Origin: GCA-2732755 sp965228265
GTDB lineage: Bacteria; Planctomycetota; Phycisphaerae; Phycisphaerales; UBA1924
DNA: 64,000 nucleotides
Reading direction: 5' to 3'
NCBI GenBank assembly: GCA_965228265.1
Contig: OZ245804.1
Coordinates: forward strand, 2,542,001-2,606,000
Shown: piece after piece, positions 53,834 to 62,388 of the stretch
Position numbering within the stretch: position 1 is the first letter of the stretch
Layout of the letters: each line of letters starts with the position of its first letter
Program-made: the position numbers and the translations under genes
Notes under the pieces: model-generated
What the model was told of the DNA's origin: nothing
The model's database searches: none
What the model saw: only the letters and a program-made list of their open reading frames with translations

Positions 53834-55039
53834 ATGATCAGACGCGCTGCGGTGATAGCTGCCATCCGGACTCCCATCGGCCGATACGGCGGGGCTTTGT
53901 CGGGCGTACGCCCCGATAATCTTGCTGCACAGGTCATCAAATCCGTCGTCGAACGAACAGGGATCGACAAGTCTCTGATCGAGGACGTGTATTTCGGCTC
54001 GGCGAATCAGGCGGGCGAGGACAACCGCAACGTGGCGCGGATGTCGGCCTTGCTGGCGGGCTTGCCTGCGAGCGTGCCGGGCTCGACGGTCAACAGGCTC
54101 TGTGCTTCGGGCCTAGAGGCGATCAATGTCGCGGCACGGATGATCGAGGCGAACCACGGCGACGTGTTCATCGCGGGCGGCGTGGAATCGATGAGCCGGG
54201 CGCCCCTTGTTCTGAGCAAGGCCGAGACCGCGTTCGACCGCACGCAGCAGATCTACGACACGTCGATCGGATGGCGGTTCATCAATCCCAAACTCGCGGA
54301 GATGTATCACCCCTACGCGATGGGCGAGACCGCCGAGAACGTGGCTCGCGAGCACAAGATCAGCCGGGATGACCAGGACCAGTTCGCGCTGCGGAGCCAG
54401 CAGCGTTGGCACGCGGCACACGAGGCGGGCAAGTTCCGCGATGAGATCGTGCCCGTTGAGATCCCCAAGCGCAAGGGCGACCCGGTCATCGTGGACACCG
54501 ACGAACACCCACGCCCCGGGACAACGCTCGAACAGCTCGCCAAACTGCGTCCGGTGTTCGCCAAAGACGAACTCGGAACCGTGACGGCGGGCAATTCGTC
54601 TGGCGTCAACGACGGCGCCAGTGCGCTGCTGCTCGTCGAGGCCGAACGCGCCAAGGCACTTGGGCTCAAGCCGCTGGCGTACGTTGGTCCGAGCGCGTCC
54701 GCGGGCGTGGACCCGGCATTCATGGGCATCGGCCCGGTGCCGGCCATCCGCAAGGCACTCGATCGCTCGGGGCTGATCCTTGACCAGATCGGGCACATCG
54801 AGATCAATGAAGCATTCGCGGCCCAGTCGGTGGCGTGTCAGCGTGAGCTCGGGATTGACCCCGACAAACTCAATGTCAATGGCGGCGCCATCGCGATCGG
54901 GCACCCGCTCGGTTGCAGCGGCGCACGGATCGCAACCACACTCATCCACGAGATGCAACGCTCGCAGACCAACCTCGGGCTCGCCTCGCTGTGTGTAGGC
55001 GTGGGCCAAGGGCTTGCGACTGTCTTTGAACGGGCGTAG
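53834..55039 (+). CDS. Acetyl-CoA acyltransferase (thiolase)
   Basis: Condenses or cleaves beta-keto acyl-CoA with CoA. The 401-residue protein has all thiolase signatures: the nucleophile Cys90 in NRLCASGLEAI, GGVESMSRAP, NVNGGAIAIGHPLGCSGARI with the catalytic His, and Cys388 in SLCVGVGQG. The best-known relatives are acetyl-CoA acetyltransferase and 3-ketoadipyl-CoA thiolase (PcaF type); substrate length is not decided by these motifs. The gene is on the plus strand and converges with the aminotransferase gene, with only 15 bases between stops. Given the CoA-transferase and KamA-type genes just beyond, the likely task is cleavage of the beta-keto acyl-CoA formed there into acetyl-CoA and a shorter acyl-CoA. 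Confidence 0.92.
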   Translation: MIRRAAVIAAIRTPIGRYGGALSGVRPDNLAAQVIKSVVERTGIDKSLIEDVYFGSANQAGEDNRNVARMSALLAGLPASVPGSTVNRLCASGLEAINVAARMIEANHGDVFIAGGVESMSRAPLVLSKAETAFDRTQQIYDTSIGWRFINPKLAEMYHPYAMGETAENVAREHKISRDDQDQFALRSQQRWHAAHEAGKFRDEIVPVEIPKRKGDPVIVDTDEHPRPGTTLEQLAKLRPVFAKDELGTVTAGNSSGVNDGASALLLVEAERAKALGLKPLAYVGPSASAGVDPAFMGIGPVPAIRKALDRSGLILDQIGHIEINEAFAAQSVACQRELGIDPDKLNVNGGAIAIGHPLGCSGARIATTLIHEMQRSQTNLGLASLCVGVGQGLATVFERA

Positions 55040-55054
55040 GCCGACAAACTACTG

Positions 55055-56380
55055 TCAGGGCATCGAGGCGACTTTCTCAAGCCCGCTCCGGCAAGCGGTC
55101 ACGAGCGCGTCGATCTCCGCATCGGTCATTGGCGTCGAGAGTGTTCCGGAGCAGGTGTTGATCATCACGAAGCCTTCGTCGAACAGGTGATCGAGGAGCA
55201 CCGCGAGACGTTTGTTCTCGTCCGGTGTCGTGTACGCCTCGCGGTAGTTCTCGGGCGGCTTCGGCTTCATGTGGATGCGGAACATCGACCCGCCACCGGT
55301 GACACAGGCTTTCGCGCCGGTCTCGGTGATCGCGGCCTCGATCCCGTGCATGGCGCGCTGCGTCAGGGCGTTGAGCCGCTCGACTTCGGCTCGATCGAAT
55401 TTCTCCATCGCGACCAACCCTGCGGTCATGGTGATTGGGTTTGCGGAGAAGGTGCCCGAGTGCGGGAAGCGGAGCTTGCCGCCGGCTTTGGGGTTCATGA
55501 CGTCCATGACGTCCGCCTTGCCGACAATCGCACCGACGGGGAATCCGCCTCCGATGACCTTGCCGAGCGCGGTGAGATCGGGCGAGATGTTGTAGCTCTC
55601 CTGGAGCCCGCCGTAGCCCGATCGGAATGTGATGACTTCATCGAGCACGAGGAGAGCATCGTGCTCGCGTGTCCATTTCTGGACGGCCTCGACGAACACA
55701 GCGTCGGCGGGCTTGAGCCCGACACGGTGCGGCATCAGATCGAGCAGCACGCATGCAATCTCTGATGCGTGCTTGTCGAGAATGGCGATTGCTTTCTCGG
55801 GATCGTTGAAGGGGATGATGACGACGTCGTTGAGCGCCGAGGCGGGCGTGCCGTGAGCGTGCGGGACGCTTCTTGGTTGGTCGGCATCGCCCCAGTCGTC
55901 CGGGCTCGGGGCCTGGCTGATCTCCGCGTAGTCATACAGGCCGTGGTACGCGCCTTCGACCTTGGCGATCTTGGACTTGCCCGTGTACGCGCGAGATGCC
56001 TTGATCGCGCTCATGAGCGCTTCGGTGCCCGAGTTGACGAAGCGGAGCTTCTCGAAGTTCGGGTTTCTGGAGATGAGGTGCTCGGCGTATCGGATCTCGA
56101 TCTCGGTCGCCATCATGAACGCCGAGCCTCGTGCGAGCTGCTCGGTCACAGCCGCGACGATCTCTGGGCAGGCGTGCCCGTGGATGAGTGAGGCCATGTT
56201 GTTTGAGAAATCGATGCGGGAGACACCCTCGATATCGATCAGCCGGCAGCCCTTGCCGTGGTCGGCGTAGAGCGGGTGAGGCGATCGGAGCACGGTGTTC
56301 CGGCTCACGCCGCCCGGCATGCTCCTGAGGGCTCGCTCGTAGAACTCGGCACTCCTGCTCGTCGACGCGGGAACGCTCAT
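55055..56380 (-). CDS. Class III aminotransferase (GSA aminomutase/beta-amino acid transaminase-like)
   Basis: PLP enzyme of 441 residues with an ATG at 56378-56380, two bases after the stop of the CoA-transferase B gene. It has MPGGVSRNTVLRSPHPLYADHGKGCRLID, FVNSGTEALMSAIKASRAYTGKSKIAKVEGAYHG, DEVITFRSGYGGLQ, and GKVIGGGFPVGAIVGK with the PLP lysine in the LGKVIGGG segment, as in glutamate-1-semialdehyde aminomutase. Close relatives of that enzyme include transaminases for beta-amino acids. The operon context (KamA, CoA transferase) argues for deamination of a beta-amino acid to a beta-keto acid rather than for heme synthesis, which would not need these neighbours. No substrate is fixed by the sequence alone. 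Confidence 0.87.
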   Translation of the reverse strand: MSVPASTSRSAEFYERALRSMPGGVSRNTVLRSPHPLYADHGKGCRLIDIEGVSRIDFSNNMASLIHGHACPEIVAAVTEQLARGSAFMMATEIEIRYAEHLISRNPNFEKLRFVNSGTEALMSAIKASRAYTGKSKIAKVEGAYHGLYDYAEISQAPSPDDWGDADQPRSVPHAHGTPASALNDVVIIPFNDPEKAIAILDKHASEIACVLLDLMPHRVGLKPADAVFVEAVQKWTREHDALLVLDEVITFRSGYGGLQESYNISPDLTALGKVIGGGFPVGAIVGKADVMDVMNPKAGGKLRFPHSGTFSANPITMTAGLVAMEKFDRAEVERLNALTQRAMHGIEAAITETGAKACVTGGGSMFRIHMKPKPPENYREAYTTPDENKRLAVLLDHLFDEGFVMINTCSGTLSTPMTDAEIDALVTACRSGLEKVASMP

Positions 56381-56382
56381 TG

Positions 56383-57051
56383 TCAGCGCACTCCATCCGC
56401 AACGGGCAGCAGTCTGGCGCCCGTGCGTTCTTGAACATCCTCAAAGCTCACACCGGGGCACAGCTCGATTGCACGGAAGCCCTCGGGCGTCACCTCGACG
56501 ACCGCGAGGTCGGTGTAGATCCGCGTGACGACGCCGAGCCCTGTCAGCGGGTAGGTGCACTGCTCGACGAGCTTGGGCTCACCCGTCTTGGTGCAGTGCT
56601 GGGTGATGACATAGATCGAGGGCACACCGGCAACGAGATCCATCGCCCCACCGACGGCGGGGATGGCATCGGGGGTTCCGGTCGACCAGTTGGCGAGGTC
56701 GCCGGTTGCAGCCACCTGGAGGGCGCCCAGCACGCAGAGATTGATGTGCCCGCCGCGGATCATGGCGAAGCTGTCGGCATGGTGGAAGAACGACGCGCCG
56801 GGGTTGGCCGTGACATAACGCTTCCCCGCGTTGATTAGTTCGGGATCGCCCTCGCCCTCGGCAGGAGACGGCCCCATCCCGAGCAGTCCGTTCTCGGTGT
56901 GGTAGACGAGTTCGCGCCCCTCGGGCACGTACTTCGCAACGAGTTCCGGGATGCCGATTCCGAGATTGACGTACGAGCCGTCAGGGATGTCCTGAGCGAG
57001 GCGTTTGGCCATCTCGTCCCGTGACCAGCCTTTGACTGGGTTTGCGCTCAT
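56383..57051 (-). CDS. 3-oxoacid CoA-transferase subunit B
   Basis: Beta subunit of a family I CoA-transferase, 222 residues; the complex moves CoA from a donor such as succinyl-CoA to a beta-keto acid. The ATG at 57049-57051 overlaps the stop of subunit A by four bases. Motifs: GSYVNLGIGIPELVAKYVPEG, the catalytic Glu in HTENGLLGMGP, and GGHINLCVLGALQVAATGDLANW with GVSFEDVQERTG near the end. This is close to the ScoB/AtoA subunit. It is in an operon with subunit A and KamA upstream and the aminotransferase downstream, with overlaps or gaps of at most two bases. Confidence 0.93.
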   Translation of the reverse strand: MSANPVKGWSRDEMAKRLAQDIPDGSYVNLGIGIPELVAKYVPEGRELVYHTENGLLGMGPSPAEGEGDPELINAGKRYVTANPGASFFHHADSFAMIRGGHINLCVLGALQVAATGDLANWSTGTPDAIPAVGGAMDLVAGVPSIYVITQHCTKTGEPKLVEQCTYPLTGLGVVTRIYTDLAVVEVTPEGFRAIELCPGVSFEDVQERTGARLLPVADGVR

Positions 57052-57758
57052 GGGTACACCGCCCCCTGTGCAACGAGTTCGGATTCATGCGCGGGGTGCT
57101 CCACCTCGACCACGCGTTGCACAAAGACGCCGGGGGTGACGATCGTCTCGGGATCGAGTTCGCCCGGCGTCACGACCTTCTCGACCTGCACGACCGCGGT
57201 GCGGGCCGCCATCGCCATGATCGGGCCGAAGTTGCGTGCGGTCTTGTTGTAGATCACGTTGCCGTGGATATCAGCAGTCCGTCCCTTGATCAGAGCGAGA
57301 TCTGCTTTGAGCCCCATTTCCATGAGGTATTCCCTGCCGTCGAACGTGCGGGTTTCCTTGCCCTCGGCGAGCGGGGTGCCCACGGCACTGGGCGTGTAGA
57401 ACGCGGGGATGCCCGCGCCACCCGCTCGGATGCGTTCGGCGAGGGTTCCCTGCGGCACAAGCTCGAGCTCGAGCTTGCCCGCGTGATAGAGCTCCGGGAA
57501 GACCTTGGAGTTGGCGGTGCGTGGGTACGAGCAGATCACCTTGGCGACGCGTCCGGTCTTGATGAGAGCGGCGAGGCCGACCTCGCCGCTGCCCGCGTTG
57601 TTGCTGACGACGACGAGATCGCGCGCACCCTGGTCGATCAGCGCATGGATGAGCTCGATGGGGCTCCCGGCCTCGCCGAACCCTCCGATCATGACCGTTG
57701 CACCGTCGGCAACGTCGGCAACGGCTTCGGCAACCGAAGCCACCTGCTTGTTGATCAT
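57048..57758 (-). CDS. 3-oxoacid CoA-transferase subunit A
   Basis: Alpha subunit of the family I CoA-transferase, 236 residues. The ATG at 57756-57758 overlaps the stop of the KamA-family gene by one base (TGATG), so translation is coupled; the frame is open further upstream only as a shadow of that gene. Features: MINKQVASVAEAVADVADGATVMIGGFGEAGSPIELIHALIDQGARDLVVVSNNAG, FYTPSAVGTPLAEGKETRTFDGREYLMEMGL and NVIYNKTARNFGPIMAMAA, as in AtoD/ScoA. Together with subunit B it would activate a beta-keto acid as its CoA ester, allowing thiolytic cleavage by the thiolase encoded nearby. Confidence 0.93.
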   Translation of the reverse strand: MINKQVASVAEAVADVADGATVMIGGFGEAGSPIELIHALIDQGARDLVVVSNNAGSGEVGLAALIKTGRVAKVICSYPRTANSKVFPELYHAGKLELELVPQGTLAERIRAGGAGIPAFYTPSAVGTPLAEGKETRTFDGREYLMEMGLKADLALIKGRTADIHGNVIYNKTARNFGPIMAMAARTAVVQVEKVVTPGELDPETIVTPGVFVQRVVEVEHPAHESELVAQGAVYP

Positions 57759-59200
57759 CAGATCGCTTCCTTGGCCACTTCTTCGAGATTCACCTTCTTC
57801 GCCTGGGTGCGGACGTAATCGAAGAGGCCGGCTTCGTCGAAGAGCACGCGGTCGGCGTAATCGTCGAACCACAGCCCTTCGGGGTTGCGTCCGACGATGC
57901 AGACCTTGCCCATCTCCGGCGCGTCGGCCGCGTTGCGGAGCAGCTTGAGAATCACGACGCCGTTCTCGGCACCGGGCAGCCCGGGGACGGGCTTGTCTGT
58001 CACGGCCACGACTTCGGTCTTGCCCTTGTAGTGCGTGATCGAAAGCTTGGCGTGCTTCTCAACACCTGAGAGTCCCTTCTGAGACTCGTTCATGATCTGC
58101 CAGGCCTTCTCGATCGGGACGTTGAACGCCTTGTACGCGACGATGTCCCGGCCGCAGAAGAAGTAATGGTTCTCGGCGCCGACCCGTTTGATCTCGCGTT
58201 GCATGATGCGGAGCGCATCGGGGTCGTCGTTGATGTCCTTGATGATGGGCGTCTGGTTCTCAACGGTCAGCCAGCCTCGCGAGACCAGATTCTGCATGGC
58301 CTCACCCGCAGCGGGCACCCACTGAAACACGCCGTACTCGTCACGGATGTAGTTCCCGTCGTCATCCTTGGCAAGGAACTCGTCCGGGTGCTCGAAGTGG
58401 ACCATGAAGTGCATGCCGACGTGCGGATAGGTCTCGTGGAACTTGTCGAGCATGTCCAGGAATGTCTTGTCGAAGCGCTGCGGGTAGAAGGCCATCTCCT
58501 TGGTCCCGATGCGGATCGATTCGACCCCGGCCTCGGCGAGTGCGCCGAACCATGCCGCGAGCTTGGAGTTGGTCAGCACCATCGGATCGCCGCCCGAGAG
58601 CAGGATCTCGCGCAGCTTCTCGCGGCCGGTCTCCGGGTGACGCCCGCCGCCGGCCTCGACCTCGGCGTTGTGCTTCTTGATGTAGGCGACGATCTCGGGG
58701 ATCTTGGCGAGCCCCTTCTTGGCGACCGTGCCGTCGAGACGCTGGACTTCCTTGCGCGCGATCAGCTCCTCGCGGTAACAGAATCGGCAGTGCGCCGAGC
58801 ACGTGGAGACGACGTACATCAGCCCCATCTCGTACTTGTGCAGCAACCCCTCAACCGGGCTGTAGTCCATCTGGTTGCCCGGGTCCTCCGAGCCTGACAA
58901 GTCCCGGGTCTCGTCAGGGCTTGCCTTGACGAGTCTCTGCATGGGCTTGCTCTTGCGGGCCAGCTCGTAGTAGTGCCTTGTCACCTTGACGGGCATCCGT
59001 GTCTCGACGTCCCGCTCGGACCCCTTGAGCACTCGGAGCTGAACCATCTCGTCCGAGCTGTAGAAGTTCATCATGTCCTCAGGGGCCTTCTCGTTGAGGA
59101 AGGGGGCGAGGCCGTTGATGATCTCACGCTCGTACCGGGCGTCCTCGACGCTATCGAGAAAGGACTGTTCCCGGTCGGTCGGGGTGTGCTTCAAAGGCAT
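57758..59200 (-). CDS. KamA-family radical SAM enzyme (amino acid 2,3-aminomutase-like)
   Basis: First gene of the operon; 480 residues from the ATG 59198-59200 (GGAGA eight bases upstream). The radical SAM cluster is Cys134, Cys138 and Cys141 in CSAHCRFCYRE; LLSGGDPMVLT and ENQTPIIKDINDD fit KamA. Known members move the amino group of lysine or glutamate from C2 to C3 using PLP and SAM. The PLP lysine of Clostridium KamA lies in PGGGGK; here the equivalent position reads HYKGKTEV, making Lys394 the best candidate. By eye, Asp293 of that enzyme aligns with Asp352, but Asp330, the second lysine-binding residue, aligns with Ser387. So the substrate is probably not lysine, or is bound differently. 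A divergent RpiR gene and a 14-bp palindrome lie upstream. Confidence 0.8.
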   Translation of the reverse strand: MPLKHTPTDREQSFLDSVEDARYEREIINGLAPFLNEKAPEDMMNFYSSDEMVQLRVLKGSERDVETRMPVKVTRHYYELARKSKPMQRLVKASPDETRDLSGSEDPGNQMDYSPVEGLLHKYEMGLMYVVSTCSAHCRFCYREELIARKEVQRLDGTVAKKGLAKIPEIVAYIKKHNAEVEAGGGRHPETGREKLREILLSGGDPMVLTNSKLAAWFGALAEAGVESIRIGTKEMAFYPQRFDKTFLDMLDKFHETYPHVGMHFMVHFEHPDEFLAKDDDGNYIRDEYGVFQWVPAAGEAMQNLVSRGWLTVENQTPIIKDINDDPDALRIMQREIKRVGAENHYFFCGRDIVAYKAFNVPIEKAWQIMNESQKGLSGVEKHAKLSITHYKGKTEVVAVTDKPVPGLPGAENGVVILKLLRNAADAPEMGKVCIVGRNPEGLWFDDYADRVLFDEAGLFDYVRTQAKKVNLEEVAKEAI

Positions 59201-59241
59201 ATGGGTCTCCACTGATGAAAACGACTTGGCGGATATGTAAC

Positions 59242-59255
59242 AGAGTGTACACTCT
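59242..59255. promoter_or_regulatory. AGAGTGTACACTCT palindrome, probable operator
   Basis: A perfect 14-bp palindrome in the 59-base gap between the divergent KamA-family gene (start 59200) and the RpiR-type regulator (start 59260). Position makes it the likely binding site of that regulator, controlling both directions. Binding itself is inferred. Confidence 0.6.
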
Positions 59256-59259
59256 CGGC

Positions 59260-60117
59260 ATGGCATCGCAACGATCTGATCATTTTGCCGGATCGTCTTC
59301 GATCCAGGAACTTGTATCGGATGTCAGCAATACCCTAACTCCTACCGATCGCAAAATCGCCGAGCTTGTGGTTCACGATCCAACGCTGATCGCGTTCGGG
59401 TCCGTGAGCGATATCGCCTCTCGCGTGGACGCGAGCAGGCCCTCGGTGGTGCGATTTGCCACCAAACTTGGCTTCGCCGGCTACTCGGAGCTACAGGAGT
59501 GGATCCGCAGCGGCATGATCCTGCAGCTCTCGAAACCGAGCGAACGCGTCCGCCATGGCGCCGCGTCGAAGCTCACCAGGGAAGCCGTTCTCGACGCTGC
59601 CACGACCGCTGCCGATGCTCTTTCCGATGGTCGGGTCGCCCGCTTGGCGGCTCCAATTGCCAAAGCGAAAACCGTCTGGATCATCACCGGAGAATCCTCA
59701 CAGGCGGGAGCCAGAGTGCTCTTGAGCGGGCTTTCGATGGTCCGACCCAATGTCCGCCTCATCGAGCAGTACACCCTGGGCCGGGACTTGTGCCACACGA
59801 CAAAGGAAGATGTCGCGGTGGTCTTCGACTTTGCTCGTTATCGGCGGAGCTCGGTGGATGCGGCCCGCGCGATGGTGGATCTGGAAGTGCCACTTGTCGC
59901 GATCACGGACAGCCCGCTTTCGCCCTTGGCGGCACTGACCCCGAATTGGTGCGAGCTCAAGATCCCGGCTGTGGGTCCGTTCGACAGCTCGCTTCCTGCC
60001 GTTGCCGCGGCAGAGATCCTTGTTGCGGAAGTCGTTGACCTGCTCGGCGAAACAGCTCGGGAAAAGATCGATCAACTCGAAGAGCAGTGGCGAGCGACCG
60101 AAACCTTTCTCGATTAG
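59260..60117 (+). CDS. RpiR/MurR-family transcription regulator
   Basis: Regulator of 285 residues from ATG 59260; an in-frame ATG at 59215 would put the palindrome 59242-59255 inside the coding region and is less likely. Residues about 10-80 contain the HTH_6 domain (LTPTDRKIAELVVHDPTLIAFGSVSDIASRVDASRPSVVRFATKLGFAGYSELQEWI); about 120-250 form a SIS domain (AKTVWIITGESSQAGARVLLSGLSM, EDVAVVFDFARYRRSSVDAARAMV, VPLVAITDSPLSPLAAL). SIS domains usually bind phosphosugars, but members of this family also regulate amino acid and other catabolic genes. The divergent arrangement points to control of the KamA operon, with an effector not obvious from sequence. Confidence 0.9.
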   Translation: MASQRSDHFAGSSSIQELVSDVSNTLTPTDRKIAELVVHDPTLIAFGSVSDIASRVDASRPSVVRFATKLGFAGYSELQEWIRSGMILQLSKPSERVRHGAASKLTREAVLDAATTAADALSDGRVARLAAPIAKAKTVWIITGESSQAGARVLLSGLSMVRPNVRLIEQYTLGRDLCHTTKEDVAVVFDFARYRRSSVDAARAMVDLEVPLVAITDSPLSPLAALTPNWCELKIPAVGPFDSSLPAVAAAEILVAEVVDLLGETAREKIDQLEEQWRATETFLD

Positions 60118-60144
60118 TGCATGTCGAGTGATCCTCAGTGAGCA

Positions 60145-61998
60145 TCAGGCGGAAAGCTCATGTGCTTCACCTGCGCCCTTGGGGACACGGATGCTCTCAA
60201 CCAACTCCTGAATCTCTTTCGGCGGCTCTGGCGTGATATAGGACACGAAGAACGCGACCACGAAGTTGATCGCCATGCCGACGGCCCCGATGCCCTCAGG
60301 GCTGATCCCGAGGAGGTAGTCTTCTTTGACGCCGCCCATGAACTTGAAGTAGATGATGTACGCAGCCGTGAAGCCCATGCCGCAGATCATGCCGGCAACC
60401 ACACCCTCGCGGTTGGCCCGCTTGACGAAGATGCCCAGGATGATGGCCGGGAAGAAGCTCGACGCGGCAAGGCCGAACGCAAACGCTACAGTCGCGGCGA
60501 CGTAGTCCGGCGGATATATCCCGAGAAGACCCGCGCCGCAGACCGCGACCGCTGCTGCGATCCTGGCGACGAGAAGTTCTTTCTTCTCGGAGATATCCGG
60601 CGCAATCATCTTCTTGAAGAGGTCATGGCTGATCGCCGTTGAGACAACAAGAAGCAGACCAGCAGCTGTTGAAAGTGCAGCCGCCAGCCCCCCCGCTGCG
60701 ACAAGGCCGATGACCCAATTGGGAAGCTTGGCGATCTCGGGGTTCGCAAGGACCATGATGTCCTGATCGACATAGAGCTCGTTGTCGTTGTCGCTGTTCA
60801 AAGCATTCATGACAACCCGCTCGCCATGAGGACCACGGGTTTCATCGCTGAACTCAGGCGGTCCGGAGAATGCCGCGGCGGGCGCGCCATCTTTGCCTCG
60901 GTACTGAACCTTGCCGTCACCGTTCTTGTCGACCCAGGCGAGCAGGCCGGATGTTTCCCACTTCTTGAACCACTCCGGGATCACCTTCGCATCTTCTGTG
61001 CCATGAGTGGCCGCGGCTTCGGCGCTGTAGTAGCTGTCTGTGACCGTGTTGAGCAGATTGACCCGCCCGAACGCGCCGATCGCGGGGGCCGAGGTGTAGA
61101 GGATTGCAATGAAGAACAATGCCCAGAACGCACTGACACGCGCGTCACGGACACGGGGAACGGTATAGAAGCGGATGATGACGTGAGGCAGCCCCGCGGT
61201 GCCGACCATCAGTGCTGCGGTGATGCAGAAGATATCGATCATGCTCTTGGAGCCGTCGGTGTAGCGGGCGAAACCCAGTTCTTCGTTGAGTCCGTCGAGC
61301 TTGTCGAGGAGTGTGATCTGCTCCCCCGCAGCGATCTGTGTTCCGATATCGCCCGCGAGATCTCCGCCGAACCCGATTTGCGGGATCGGGTTCCCGGTGA
61401 GTTGAATGGCGATGAAGATGGCGGGGACCATGAATGCGAAGATCAGCACGCAGTACTGCGCGACCTGCGTGTATGTGATGCCCTTCATGCCGCCGAGCAC
61501 TGCGTAGAAGAACACGATGCCCATGCCGATGAGCACGCCCGCGGTGATGTCGACCTCGAGGAATCGGCTGAACACCACGCCCACGCCTCGCATCTGCCCC
61601 GCAACGTATGTGAAGCTCACGAATATCGCGCAGATCACGGCGACGAGACGGGCAAAGTTGGAGTAGTACCGATCACCGACAAAGTCGGGAACGGTGAACT
61701 TGCCGAACTTTCGGAGATACGGTGCCAGCAGGAGCGCGAGCAGGACATACCCCCCCGTCCAGCCCATGAGATACACCGAGCCGTCGTACCCTAGAAACGA
61801 AATTGCGCCAGCCATGCCGAGGAATGACGCGGCGCTCATCCAGTCCGCGCCGGTGGCCATGCCGTTGGCGAGCGGGTGGACCCCCTTGCCGGCAACATAG
61901 AACTCGGAGGTCGAGCCGGCCCGCGACCAGATCGCGATGCCGATGTAGAGAGCGAACGTCAGCCCGACGATCACAAAGGTCCATGCCTGCACGGTCAT
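60145..61998 (-). CDS. Sodium:solute symporter, large subunit (VC_2705-type)
   Basis: Inner-membrane transporter of the SSS family, 617 residues with 13 or more hydrophobic segments. The ATG at 61996-61998 has GGAG six bases upstream. SSS features include TGADWMSAASFLGMAGAISFLGYDG, YVAGQMRGVGVVF, AVLGGMKGITYTQVAQY and GGLAAALSTAAGLLLVVSTAISHDL. An inserted loop contains a DKNGDGKVQY sequence similar to an EF-hand. The longer body and this insert fit the subfamily that pairs with a DUF4212 small subunit, as is the case here (62037-62339, 38 bases upstream). ActP, the acetate symporter, is a relative, but the sugar-acid kinase in the same operon suggests a sugar acid or related solute. Confidence 0.88.
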   Translation of the reverse strand: MTVQAWTFVIVGLTFALYIGIAIWSRAGSTSEFYVAGKGVHPLANGMATGADWMSAASFLGMAGAISFLGYDGSVYLMGWTGGYVLLALLLAPYLRKFGKFTVPDFVGDRYYSNFARLVAVICAIFVSFTYVAGQMRGVGVVFSRFLEVDITAGVLIGMGIVFFYAVLGGMKGITYTQVAQYCVLIFAFMVPAIFIAIQLTGNPIPQIGFGGDLAGDIGTQIAAGEQITLLDKLDGLNEELGFARYTDGSKSMIDIFCITAALMVGTAGLPHVIIRFYTVPRVRDARVSAFWALFFIAILYTSAPAIGAFGRVNLLNTVTDSYYSAEAAATHGTEDAKVIPEWFKKWETSGLLAWVDKNGDGKVQYRGKDGAPAAAFSGPPEFSDETRGPHGERVVMNALNSDNDNELYVDQDIMVLANPEIAKLPNWVIGLVAAGGLAAALSTAAGLLLVVSTAISHDLFKKMIAPDISEKKELLVARIAAAVAVCGAGLLGIYPPDYVAATVAFAFGLAASSFFPAIILGIFVKRANREGVVAGMICGMGFTAAYIIYFKFMGGVKEDYLLGISPEGIGAVGMAINFVVAFFVSYITPEPPKEIQELVESIRVPKGAGEAHELSA

Positions 61999-62036
61999 CG
62001 GATTCTCCACTGCGTGCTGCCCAGTGATTGGGGCGG

Positions 62037-62339
62037 TCAGTCCTCGGCGACGCCGTACTTCCGGTCGAGCCTGTTCATAAGCCAGACATACACCACGATG
62101 AGAAGTACGAAGGTGTAGATCGAGCCTTGCTGGGCGAACCAGAAGCCGAGCTTGAACCCGGAGCCCGGCAGCTTGTACTGATTCAGCCAGTCCACGAGCA
62201 GAATGCCGAAGCCGTACGAAACAACGAACCAGACGGCGAGCAGGATGAGCAGGTAACGGATGTTCTCCTGCCAGTACTTGTGCCGGAGTTCCGCTTCATC
62301 GACGCGCGGCTGTTGGTCGGCATGGTCGCTTTCTGGCAT
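62037..62339 (-). CDS. DUF4212 small subunit of a sodium:solute symporter
   Basis: Small membrane protein of 100 residues. ATG 62337-62339 with AGAGGA upstream. It has a soluble N-terminus with RHKYWQENIRYLLILLAVWFVVSYGFGILLVDWLNQYKLPGSGFKLGFWFAQQGSIYTFVLLIVVYVWLMNRLD-like content, i.e. two membrane helices joined by a hydrophilic hinge, which is the DUF4212 pattern. The family always accompanies large SSS symporters and is presumed to help their activity. It lies between the KDG-kinase gene (49 bases upstream) and the large subunit (38 bases downstream). Confidence 0.9.
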   Translation of the reverse strand: MPESDHADQQPRVDEAELRHKYWQENIRYLLILLAVWFVVSYGFGILLVDWLNQYKLPGSGFKLGFWFAQQGSIYTFVLLIVVYVWLMNRLDRKYGVAED

Positions 62340-62388
62340 GGCATCGTCCTCTTACCACAGTTTCGGCGATTGCGTTCTCTTTCGATGA

